From the NCBI RefSeq assembly GCF_001640805.2, contig NC_066854.1, positions 13,494,432 through 13,558,431 on the forward strand: 64,000 nucleotides of DNA, written 5' to 3'. A model generated the notes under the pieces. That model was not told the DNA's origin. It made no database searches and saw only the letters and a list, made by a program, of their open reading frames with translations. Of the stretch, positions 49,075-61,292 are shown piece by piece. The translations under genes and the position numbers were made by a program. The number at the start of each line of letters is the position of its first letter. Position 1 is the first letter of the stretch. This stretch comes from Lates calcarifer (lineage: Eukaryota; Chordata; Actinopteri; Centropomidae).

Positions 49075-52000
49075 TCAGTCAGCCTGGTTTATTTATTGAT
49101 GGAATATCCTGAGAATTGAACCAACATAATGTAAAGTTAATGTTACAGGTACTATCATGGAGAAAACACTTATTTATCAAAGCAGGGAGTCACGTTTATC
49201 TGTAATAATGACCTCCCTACAGTCTAACTCCAAATGATTGATGCTGTGACATGTATCATACCACAGAGAAGATTTGATTTTTGTGTTTATTTATCTGACT
49301 AAAGTCAATTTTTTGCTGTTATAGTTTTTTTTAATTACTTTTTTTCCTCTGAGCCTGCACATATGCAAAAAAAAAAAAAAAAAAGCGGTTCCTTTGAAAC
49401 CAAAAGACTGTTACTTTCTAGATTCAAAAAAGAGAACAATCAGGTCTTTTTTTATATTGTCATGTTTTATATTTTCTGTCTTTTTCAAATGTTCATGTAG
49501 TTATATTTAATGTGACTCCAGACTGGTGCTGTGACTGTCAGCTGACCAGTGGTCACTAATGTGCAGTTTTAGACTTATTATACTGTATGTAGTCATGAGT
49601 CAGACACTTTATTTGAAAATGTGTGACCAGTAGCACTTGTAAAAAAGTGCCTTACATCACAGTTATATGGGCATGATGTCTCACAATTATATAAAGTTCA
49701 CTTGAAACTGTGCTTTTGTCAACCGTCAGCACACCACCAAGTGCTAATGGAAGTTGAATCATGGGACTGTCAGTACAGCTGCTGAATGTGCTGTCTCGTC
49801 TCCTACTGTAAAGTTCTCTTCCTCCAGCTCTGTTATTTCCTGCTGCAGCCCTACAGCAGCTTTATTCATAGCCAGGACTTTGTTATTAGCGTACAGTCAC
49901 AGCTGCTCCACAGATAAACTACAGGCTTTCCCATAGCACTTTGAGCTCATTCACTTTACTCATCATCATCATCACCACCATCATCATCATTGTTGTCATG
50001 CTTTTAAAGCCAAGACATGTGAGGTGAAAGGTGCTGGGATGTGAGGTCCTCAATATCTAACGTCTCACTCTGTAGAGCTACAGTGGACCGAGTCAGTATT
50101 CATCAGTTTCAGTTTGTCATGTAGTCGAGGCTGAAATCTGTCAAAATGTTTAAACTTCAGGACAATATTGGCCTTTAACATAAACGTAATCTTAATGTCT
50201 CTGTTTTGTTAGCTGCCATTCAAATCATTGGTGGGGTGACGACATGTCTACACTGGCTGCATAGTGACAGCAGCAGCTTGTGCATCAGTGTCTACACTGG
50301 GGGCACTCAGGCACAGTAGTGCTCTGTGAACAGCCCTCATGCCCAACACTCAGTCACTGTAGTTATGTGCATTTGACCGAAGAAAATACTTGAAGCAAAA
50401 CAGGTGCTTAGGGGTTATGGATGAAGGTGCTATATGCAAGTTTTGCTATCACTACATAGCCAATGTTAGCATTAACAGTTGTTTACCTACCAGTCTAGTT
50501 TAGCATCACTCTTCATTCCTTTACTGACCGACAGCTGTCTCCAGAGGTGGAAAGCAATGCCAGTGTTTTGCTTCTAGTTCTATCACATCTTCTTTTCTAC
50601 TGAAGTTAGCATGCTAACCCGCTAGCTCCAGCCCAGCTGGCCCATCTTGTCACTTTCCAATAGTCATCTCACTGTAGTGTCCAGACTGCCCTGAAGACGT
50701 AGCTGCTCAGAGGGCGTAATCTAACCTCTCGTTTTGTAAACACAAAGATGGCTGAAGCTCTTGGCAGTGACCATCACCACCACCCACTCCTGACAGCAGG
50801 AGAAGACTTACAAATTAATGTTGGTCTGAACAGAGCATTCGTCTTCTGAGTGAAGAGTGTAGGACTTTGATATCTGCTGGCCTCTCATTGACTTCACCAC
50901 AACACAAGCTCACAGCAACAGTTGTGTTCAGTGGATCAGTTATTTTTATGTGTTGTCTGCCTTGTTTGAATTCAGAGGAGTAAACACTTGAGACACTGAA
51001 GTGTTTTTGTGCGTTTTGGTTGGACATCTAATGTCCTTATCACTCTGCATTTTTCCTCATCCACTCATTTTCATCCACAGTCAACATCCACAGTCACTAA
51101 ATTTTGCTAGTTTTGTTTGCTTTCACTTTGTCATAGAGCATTCCTCTGTACCAAAGGACTGAATGCTCCTGAACACAGCCTCAGTACTGGATTGTTGACA
51201 GCAGTGGCATCATTTGCCATATTGACTGATATTACTATTCATTTTTCCTGTTTGTCTGTTTAAAAAAACATATGTACATGTGATGTTTTAATAAGGATCC
51301 TTGAAATTGATGATTAAAGGGCTGTGACAAAGATTTGAACTAAGCATGACATTTTATCACTGAAAAATAAACTCCAAAACAACACTGAAGACAACTCAAA
51401 CTTTTTTTTCCCTTTTTTAATTGGTAAATCATTGGCTGTATTCACAGATCATTTTTCTCCAAACCGGCCAAGAATACTACTGGCTGAACTGGAATACTAC
51501 AGTTCAGCCATCAATGCCCTCAGACTGTGGTTTATAAAGTTAATCAGTCTTTTTTCTACCTGCATGCCCCCACTCCTGCCTGTACCAATAAACATTTAGC
51601 TTCACATTCTCTAACAGAAACCATCATTTGAGGACATTTATCAGACTTCACACAGTTCCCTCTGGAAATACTAAAGGACGAATAGACTTGATGTCACAAT
51701 GCAGTAGTCGTACCCAGTTCTCCTTTGACAGGAACCTGAGCTTGATGTGTCAGGGCCATACAGGAGAACTCCTGGTGGTAAGATGATATACTGTGTGAAC
51801 CCAGATCCCATAACCCCATACTGAACTAATATAAATGTCAAATGAAGCCATGTGTGGTGTAGACACACCTGTGCTCTGAAGACCATAACTCTTTGCTGAC
51901 ATTTCTGTTCATTTATCAGATGTTATATATCTGTGATAAGCTAATATTAACCAATATCAACCTTGCTGATAAATCAATTTGACTCTGCTTCTGAAAAATG

Positions 52001-52873
52001 GTGAAATTCAAAGTATCTGCACAGGATGTCAAATTCTGGCAGCTTCAGTGAATCTTTCACTTCATCTCAGAGGTATACAGATACATACATTTTTGTAATG
52101 TAAGAAGAAAATGATTCATCTCTCCTCACAGTTCATGTAATATAACTCTCCACAGTGTATTTAAAGCTTTTTCTGCTGAGTAGAGGAACCTGGGCTGCTC
52201 TCAGTACAGTGCTCATCCATTTAGAGCAGTTATTGCATGTGTTGTCTGTAACCTCCAACCTAAACCCATTATGTCTCACCCAGCAATGTTTTATAATCAT
52301 CAGCCTTCGCCTTTAAAATGTTTAGTTGTTGCAGTCAGACATTGTTTATACCCAGTACATATTGATGCCTTTTATGATACTGTACTCCCTTTATACCTTT
52401 AACTATGGAACTGTAAGCAATGACACATGTTTGTATGACGACCTAAAAGTCTTTAAAAGTGTTAAAATAGAAACATGTTCTCTTTTCCTGTTGTCCTGCC
52501 TGGTCCTTTCCTGTTGTCCTCACTCGGTCTACATCCTCCAGTCACTGAGCAGTTGCTGTCAGCGCTTACTCTGTCGGGCGCTACTCTGAAGGGCGCTACT
52601 CTGAAGGTCAGTCCAGCCTGCGTAGTCAAGCAAAATGTTTATATTTACAAAATGTAAATCTGACATTTGGAGAATGAATACTTTACATGTGATGTATAAA
52701 GCGTCTCTGCTTTAGCTTTTCATGACGAAATCAAACATACAAATCTGTTCAGTATGTGGGGTAACGTGCTTTACCTGTTAAAGGGCCCAAGCACAAGAAT
52801 GCTGGACAGCTGCCTTATTGTAGTATACACTCCTGAATTTTGACACGTTTGCAAATAAATTAACTGAAATAAA
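49075..52873 (+). other. prkx: Presumed prkx 3' UTR with several candidate poly(A) signals
   Basis: No convincing ORF follows the stop codon. AATAAA hexamers are present at 51366, 51587, 52854 and 52868, and ATTAAA at about 51315. There are AT-rich stretches, a run of 18 A at 49367-49384 and an ATC/ACC-rich run at about 49960-49991. The nearest good hexamer is 2.3 kb after the stop, so a long 3' UTR or alternative ends are likely. The true 3' end needs RNA data. Confidence 0.5.
52576..52605. repeat. 15-bp tandem duplication
   Basis: GGGCGCTACTCTGAA occurs twice in direct succession in the presumed prkx 3' UTR or flank. Confidence 0.9.
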
Positions 52874-55339
52874 AATGTCACATGGTGAACCAGGACTGTA
52901 CAAATTTGTAACTGCCTAGGAAATTTCTGTGTATAGAACTATGTAATTTGATACTAATTTCATGGAAAATATGAGTGGCCTTTAAAGGTATAATACGTAA
53001 CTGCTCTAAAACCAACCAGAACTCTGTTATATATTATAGTTGAGTTGTGTTCTTACATTATCACTCATTTTCAAACTGAGAGAAATCATTTTAATCCAGG
53101 TCACAGTCTGTTTCATTTGGTCACCTGTCAGTAGCAACAAATCCCTATTGAGCATGTGTCTGTGCTGTGGTTGCCAGAAACAGTAAAAATGACTTTTTAT
53201 CCAGTTTTTTTTTATGCCTCACTGTTTTCATATATATTTTAGATCATGGTGGTTTTTAATTTAGATGAAGGATTTTTGTCATCAGACGCCTGGATCTGAA
53301 GTTATCACAGCTGAGCAAACATTAGCAGCACAAACACAGATTTTAATGTGAAGCTGCCTTACTCAGTTACTGGTTTACTAGTTTACTGGTTTTAATCACC
53401 TGGTCTGTTTGTATTGGTGTGTCCACCTGATGAATCCCTCTGTTTCAGCCCTGGTTTTGGTCTCCACCACCTCCTGAGGGGAATCTCTGTCTCTTTAGCT
53501 GCTAAATGTTTCACTACGTTCACCAAATGCTGTGCAGGACAGTGACTTTTTCAGAGGTTGATGACTATTGTTGCAATGAATTTCCCAAAACTTGTGAGGG
53601 AGTGTCTAGACTCCAGGAGGTCACTGCTTTTCTCCTCTTGTATGACTAAGAAGACACTTCATCACTGAATACCTTCCTAAGGAATGGTTTTGACCACAGA
53701 ATTAATTTGAATGTGACAGAGGGGGGAATTCTGACTAAGCGGGAAGTGTTCATATATTAACCCTGATTCCTTAGAGACTGACTGTCTGTGCAGTGGAGAC
53801 ATAACAACTGTTCTCCAGAGCGCTGCAGTTCCTCTCTCTGCCATGCGGGGCTGCCAAAGTATGATGCTGCCCTTTGCTGCTTTGCTGTTCCACTGCTACT
53901 CTGATGCCCTGATGGTTCATATTAAGGCAGTCTGGTCATAATTAGGCCCACTGACAGAGGCAAGGTGATGGTGGTTTTTCTTTGGTTAACTGTCCCATGA
54001 GGAAAGACCCGGACGCAGCATTTCCCAGTCTTTACCATTTGTTTTTCAACAAAGTTGACATTATTCCTGATAGCTGGTAGCTGTCCCTTTAAATCTAGTC
54101 ATGGTTCAATTCTTTTTCTTTTTTTCTTTTTTTCTTTTTTTGACTGTGGAGGAAATGAGCTTTAATTTGCTCCCTCTATCTCTGAACCCAAAGGTAGGGC
54201 TGGTGTTAATGTGCTGAACACAGTGTTTCATGGAGGGTTATTATGTTTACAGTGGAAAAGTGAGTCATGTTTAGTCTGGAGTCCCTACTAGCCTCACTCA
54301 AAGTGATGACAGTCAGGACTGTAGAAATGCACAGCTCTAATAGCCAGCTAATGAATGCCTTATGAAGTGCTTTCAAGGTGAATTTGGTGGAGTGGCGGCA
54401 GAGGCTGTGGGAGTACAGGGTTACTTCCCAGAAGGCCTCTGTGACAGGAAATGCTCCAAATAGGGAGGTAATAAGAATTCCTCATATCTAGTATCACCCA
54501 CAAAACCCTGCATTTACTAAATCTGCAGCATTTACACCCAATCACCGTTTTGACTGACTGACTTACTTTATCTGTGTTTCCTGTTTGTTTGTAGCTCTGC
54601 TCAAAATTCAACTCATCTGGTCGATTCTTCTTTGAAAATATCCAGAACAGGAAGATGGAAGAAAGTGATTCATCGCCACGAATGTCATGCCTGCTTTATT
54701 CATGTCAAAGTGGTAACGTAGTGCAAATGAATTTAATCAACCAAATATGTCTATTGTCTCAATTATACGTCAATACGTTCATATGTCAATCCTTTCCATG
54801 TTGTTTGAGTTAAGATAAATTAGGTTTAGGCACAGAAACCACCTGGTTAAGGTTAAGGAAAGATCATTGTTTGGATTCAAATGTGAGGGTAAAAATGTGT
54901 GGTGCTCTCCTGCTGTTTGTGCAACTTAATTTTTTGACAACAAAGTTCCAGGCCATGCATCCAACACCCATCTCCTAATGATCCGAAAATCACCTTAAAA
55001 ATTCAAAAGAAAGTCACGTAACATTTTAAACTGTCGGTAATATTCCCTTGTTCTCCTCGTCAGGGCTTGACATTAACATTTTTGCTCACCACCCACTGTG
55101 GTTAGTGGTTTTCCAGAGTTATTAGCCACTTAGCATTTTCACTAGCCATAAGTTTGTTGTTGGGAAGTTTTTATTCATTTCAACAGTTGACTTAATTTAC
55201 AACCTGTTTTAGTGTAAATGACCACTGTAAAGACCCAAATCAAGACTATGTGAAACATATGACTAAAGTACTAGTAATCAAATATTCAGCTCTGATAACG
55301 TAAAGCTCCTTTAGCATGAAAACATGCAACTGAATAAGA
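52874..55339. other. Non-coding right flank, first part
   Basis: No exon is supported. It includes the inverted repeat partner at 53450-53531 and a (TTTTTTC)n-like run at about 54113-54140. Confidence 0.55.
53450..53531. repeat. Dispersed repeat, inverted copy of 12195-12290
   Basis: TGGTTTTGGTCTCCACCACC, TCCTGAGGGGAATCTCTGTC and TTTAGCTGCTAAATGTTTCA match the reverse complement of the 12.2 kb copy base for base apart from scattered changes. Confidence 0.7.
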
Positions 55340-55800
55340 CCCACCCCCCCAAAAAAAGCTTATAAGTCTGAGCTAACTAACTGGATGATTTCTATAGAGT
55401 TGTCTCAACCTTTGGCTTTTTGCATCTGGTGTTTAATGTTAAAACTTATCGCACTAGGTTAGAATCAGACTTCTGACCTTAAGGTAGTGAAACGGCCGTC
55501 TGTTGACCTTAGGTTGACCTTATCTAACCAGCCAGATGACTTTAAGAAATTTTGTTGAGCCTTTAAATTCAGCGTTGGACTTCAAAGTCACTTGCACAAA
55601 GTAAGAATCGAACTCGTGACTTTGAATCAAAGCTGCTATCAATTAGCATTACCTAATCACTCAGATGGCTTTTAGAAATTTTATTGTGTCTCTGAATGTC
55701 TGTAAGCAGTGTTCGCCAATCAACTTTCTGACCTTAGGGTTACAAAGCAGTCGCCTATCAGCCTGAGCTAATGGGATGAAGGGTTCTTATGTTTTTCTTC
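55340..55800 (-). repeat. Tandem array of degenerate tRNA-like units
   Basis: On the minus strand four units begin with related CATC(T/C)...TTAG sequences near plus positions 55778, 55667, 55538 and 55387. The first reads TTAGCTCAGGCTGATAGGCG, like a tRNA D-arm/box A, then an anticodon-arm-like GCTTTGTAACCCTAAGG. The second has AGCTTTGATTCAAAG (stem-loop) then CACGAGTTCGATTC, a good box B/T-arm. The third has CGTTTCACTACCTTAAGG and GTCTGATTCTAAC. Units are about 110-150 bp and all too decayed to be functional tRNAs. Confidence 0.6.
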
Positions 55801-58200
55801 AAGCCTTTGAGTTAAGTCTTTCATATGGGCAGTGGACTCTCTTGATATGGCATACTTGATACTTGGAAAAATAATGCCTATCTCCGGTTTAAGCCAGTTG
55901 GTCTCACCTTCTCCTTTGGCAGGGCCTGTGTGTTTCTCTCTCTGTGTTACCTTGTCGCTGGTAGTTTATCCACCTGGCCGGTCTCCGAGGCTCCATTCTT
56001 CCAACACCACCTTTTTGTTTGGTTGCCTTTGGTCTTGTTAGTTAAGTTTTTACACTGTCAACACCCTCTACTAATTGCTCCAACACACTGCCTAACACAC
56101 CTCATTACATGAATGTTTTTTGGTTATCGTTATAGTAACAAACTTGTACATATGTCAGTTTAAAAACAGCGTCTCTCACTCCTTTGTCACGCCTCATGAG
56201 CAGGGTCATGACAGCACTAACAGAATAATGGCATTATAAGAATACATTGTGTTTTTAATGATTTTATATATAGCCAAGGGGCTGAATTCAATCAAGGGCG
56301 CTGCAGAGTCCTGAAAGGTTTCCAGTGTGGAAATAAACCCAAATTAGCAGTAATCATTCAGACAGTTAATATAAAAGCCAACCCTCTGACATACTCTGCA
56401 GTACCTTTAGCCCCAAGCCTAAAAAGTTAGGACATTCATGAAATTGAATCCAATTTATAGTTGGACACTGTTTTAGGTCTTGTAATGTTGTATTATTTAA
56501 TCTTCACAATCTTCTGCAAAAAAACAAAAACATATGTTATATAGTTCCACACCACAACATTGCAATACTCAGCAGTGTGCATGTCAATATCCATATTCTA
56601 AATGCAAGTGCCAATCCCATCAGGTGAGGCTCCCATGTATGTATAGATGTATGGTTTCATTTCAATAAATGCTCAAGTAATCCAATATCTTATCAAATAT
56701 TTTTACTTACTTTTACTTGTAATGAAGGGGGTTTTGCTGTATTAGTAGCTTACTTTTACTCAAGTGAATTCAATACTTCCTCCACCACTGCAGAGAACTT
56801 ACTGTATAAGCCCAATTCAAAGTTTACATACATCATTTTCTGTCAGAGCTACGTCTGCCTTATCCAGCTTTATCCAAAGATCCTCTCTGATAACCAAGGA
56901 TAACTGTAGGAGCCCAGTCTACAGACACCATGTTGTTTAAAGCACTAAAGCAGCCTAAGGAGAACAACGAACTGTAATTTAACACTTGTAGCAATAAGTT
57001 TGTGTTGCACCCACAAATCACACAGGAATCAGGATGAGCAGATGAGATGGTTTTAATCTGAAAGAATCAAAGCTCCTGCAAGTGTTGTACGTATCTGTAA
57101 AATCATAGATGGACATGTTGACCCCAAACAATTGAGTCAGACCAAAATATGGAAAATAAAAGAAAAAAGGTAGTAAGTAGCAAGTATATTCATTATCATA
57201 CAACCCCACCTGCTAAATGCTGCCACATCATGGGGCCTCTTGCTGGTCCCTGGTGCGTAAAAATGGAAGTTTTAGTATCATACTGTCACAGACGCAATGG
57301 CTTTATTACTTTATTACTATGTTATCATGTAAAGCACCTTTGACTGTTTGGTTATAAGATGGTATTCAATTAAAAGTTGAATTCAGTACATATAAGTTAT
57401 GTATTTTACACTGTATGTCAGTAGCACCTGTTCACATTTAAAACAAAACTCTGCTGATCTGAGTCCACTAAAGGTTGACAAAAACTACTTAATGATGTTC
57501 ACCAACCCTTCATGTCTGTGATAAATGGTCCTCATTGGTTTCAACAATAAAAAAGAAAGAGAAGAGAAAGAGAGGGTAATTTGGTCTCTGTGGAGAAAAA
57601 CTTATTTTTCTATGGGAACCGTCAGGCTGCCTCTAAAACCGCATCTGGACCATGAAAGCCAGAGTAATGAAACTCCTGTAGATGAGTTAGCAGCCCTTTA
57701 CAGCGGAGCGACACTGTTGTGTATTGTCCTGTCTCAGCACACTGAAGTGATGTACTCAGACTATAAAGCATTGGCTCTGTTTGGAGGAAGAAAAAGAGGA
57801 CAACACTGATTGGCTGACATTCTGACATTTAAGGCGGTATATACTATACCTATTAAACAATGAGACCTGGTTCACAGTTATATATTAAAGGTTGGGTACA
57901 CCTGAATGCAGCAGTGTGTTGATGCAGAAGGGGAGTATGTTGAAGGAGAAAGACACTAAAAAATGTTTATGTTCAATAAAATTGCATTACAGCATTAGTC
58001 TCTTTAATGGCCATACCTCACACACAGTTAATCATCTGACCCTGTCTTGTAAGATCTCTTTAGTGTCATTGGCCCAGTGAAGCCCCACCCGGCCAAACAA
58101 CAGGGTGCGCTTGTTTACATGCCCTGTGATATCGCTTTAATAACAAGTCTGTGCTTAGGTCGTGTCAGCAGCCGTCTCCTGGGATTCCTGTCATCACAAC
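55801..58200. other. Non-coding right flank, second part
   Basis: AT-rich sequence with only short ORFs. No gene or clear element was recognised. Confidence 0.5.
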
Positions 58201-58238
58201 ACCACACCCCTGCTGGGAAAGAGGTGACACCTCGACGT

Positions 58239-58268
58239 GCCACCCCACCCCACCCCACCCCACCCCAA
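58239..58268 (-). repeat. (CCCCA)n pentanucleotide run; G-quadruplex motif on minus strand
   Basis: Five CCCC blocks separated by single A bases give, on the minus strand, five GGGG runs with one-base T loops. This satisfies the strict G-quadruplex pattern with the shortest possible loops. Confidence 0.9.
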
Positions 58269-61256
58269 CCGGAGGTCCACCCACCCACCTGTCCTGCTGA
58301 GGTACAGCATAACTTGAAGTCTGCAGGCACACTTATAACCACTTGCTCTTCTCTGTGAAGGATTATTACAGCCACATGAAAAAGAAATCAGAAAGAAAAA
58401 AAGATTTTTTTTGGAAAAATGAATCTCTGAATTTGGAATTCTGATGGATACAAGTCCAAATCCAGAGAATAAAGGCAGAACTTTGACTGTTTAAGTTTGA
58501 TCAATGCAGTGCGATTATACATCAAGCTTTTTTCCAGATTCTATCTTAGATTCCTGAATTTCTTTTCACCATGATATGGATTTTTGTCATAATTCTAATT
58601 TTGTCCCCACAATTCTGTTTTCTCTGAATGCCTGTCAGGTGCTTATTTGTTATCTTCATGAGCTTTCTTCAATAACAATTTCCTGCTTCAGTGGTCTAAC
58701 TCCCCCCGTGAGTATCACTGATATCCAACTGTGACTGAGCCATATTGAATTTTAAAACATCAGTCAGGGAGTGCAAATTTAAAGTGATTCATTAAAGACA
58801 AACAGACATGTCCATTCACATGGTGGATGTACAGTGCTCTGCTGAGAGGAGGTTCTCAGTGCGGAGAAACATTGTGGGTCGTCCTGATGGATCTACTTTA
58901 ATCTGCTGTAATTAGAAGGGACTAGCTGTTGGAACAAAGTGTGGTTCACTTTAATTACAGAGGCGGTAGAACCTGTCTCGGCATGGTCACTGACGCCCCG
59001 AGGTCACCACTGGTTAAACAATGCTGCAGGGGTGCCTGGGTACACTTAGACATAAAGTCAAACTCTATCTCTGTCAGCATGGCCATCTTTAACATGACCA
59101 TCTCCTGTTGTTCCATTTGAACTGTTCTTTTTTCTTCAGGCTCAGCTCCCTTGTTATATAATGACTCTTCAGTAGTATACGTTGAAGACTTTTGCGTTAC
59201 CTCTAACCCTAAGGCTAGCTGGGGCCAGGCTTTCTGTGCCACTCTGTTGACTTTCTTCATGTTGGAGTTGGAGCTAATAAATGTCGGACAACAGTTATCG
59301 AGGAGGAGACGGCGTACGACCTCTGAACTGAGGGAGGCAGAGGGAGGGGGAGTTCCCTGTGTTTGTCTGACCACTGAGAGACATGGACGAGCTGTTGAGG
59401 TCTGTGTCTCCACAACGTCTTGTTATATTTGTGAGGAGGTGTGTGTACATGGCTATGCTGTATCTGTATCAATTCAACACAGAAGGTACAGTACGCTAAG
59501 CTGCTTACAGAGACTTTTCCCCTTCAAGAAAGTAGACCCAGAACAGAGTTAGATTTAGGTTTAAGTTTACTGACAGCAGATTTATTTCCATCGTTTTCAT
59601 AGTCCATCAACCTTTGTATGAGATGGAGACAGGATTTCATCATCTGACCTGAAGAAATATTATAAAATGAGTACCAGCCATACACAACTGAATCTCAACA
59701 ACAGTCAACTAATGAAAAACAGAAATAAAATAATCATTCTTCTCAGGGACTCAATACACAATACAGAAAAGAATTCTCAGCCATTGAATTTATAAAGATT
59801 TCTGTGCTTTGGTATTGTGACTATGAGTTCATCTTTCATCAGCTTTTTTTAATGGATGTTTAAGAGTTTGAACTTTAAATTCTCTGAAATCATTTAAACT
59901 GTACTTAAAGCTATTTCATGACAAACTTAAATTAATTGTAATTAACTGAATGATATTGGTAGAAATATGACGGTTCAAACTTCTAAAACATTTTCTACCA
60001 AAACAATGTTTCCACTGTTAAAAATTGGCTCTTTGTTTTTGTAAATGTCATTTTTCACTCTCAGAGACAGGTGTCTCCAAACTACAACAATCTGCCACAT
60101 AGAATTCCTCCAGGGGAAAGTTGCAAAAGAAGTTAATAATAAAAAATATTCTTTGATGTAGCTATAAATAAAATGTCTGTGAATCATAAGTCCTTCAAAT
60201 CATGGTTAGATTTTTCCATTTCAACTCAGTATTCTTAATATGACAGGTCGGAGATTCTAAGAAACAGTTGTGTTTCTTTTGTGTGTCTTTTGTGTGCATG
60301 TCACACTGGAACTCCTTTCTGAGTAAATGGACACACATGACTGGTGCTTCCTATCCATCAGCCACAACAGCTCAACAGCTGGATGTGATTGAAGTTCTCT
60401 GCTCCGTCCCTAAGTCCTCTGGAGACAGAGGCACACACACAGTCTAGTTTTGCTGTCTCTCTCTGCCCATATCAAACCAGACCTCTAGAGCCCATTTTCA
60501 AGGCACCAGGCTTCCCTCACTGACCTCCAGTGTGCTTTGAATATTTGCCTGACATATTTCTGGAGCTTTGTTGTCCCTAGAAACATTTAATTTCATTGAT
60601 GAATAGTCATATTAGCCCACACACACACACACACCCAGATACTACTTAGCTGTTGGGCCATGCTTGTTTGCACATTAAGCCCACTTAGCCTTGTGACCCA
60701 TTGACATACAGAGTAAGTGTTTTTGCTGGTGCCCTGGTGCTCGGCGGACACTTTGGTGTCGAGCGCTATGTGAGATTCAGAGCTATTGAAAACATCTTCT
60801 TGGCAACGGGAAAGGAAACATTAAACCCAGGCTGATGGCTGTAAGACAAGAAAGAGGGAGAGATTCAGAGATTCATCATCCCACTGGCCAGGAACACATC
60901 CAAACACTTGGCCAGGCACAGGTCAATGAATCATCTTAACTCCTGACAATGTGCCTTCTTTACAAAAGTGCATATCTGTGTCCATGTTAGATACTGCAGA
61001 GGATCAGTTAGCCAAATTCAGTTACCACGTCACAAAGACTAGCTACCACACTACCAGGGAGTGTGTTGAGATTCTACTCTATCAGAGGGGCCAGGAAAGA
61101 AATGTATATCTCTGCCATTTCCGCATCTATCCCTTTATGAATCATGAATAAGTCATTCAGAGTGTGCAGACGCATCCCCAACCCGTTATCATGGAAATCT
61201 GGATGGATCAGAGTCTGCGGCCTGTTGGTGAACTGCACACTGATCTGTCATCACTG

Positions 61257-61292
<36 letters not shown>

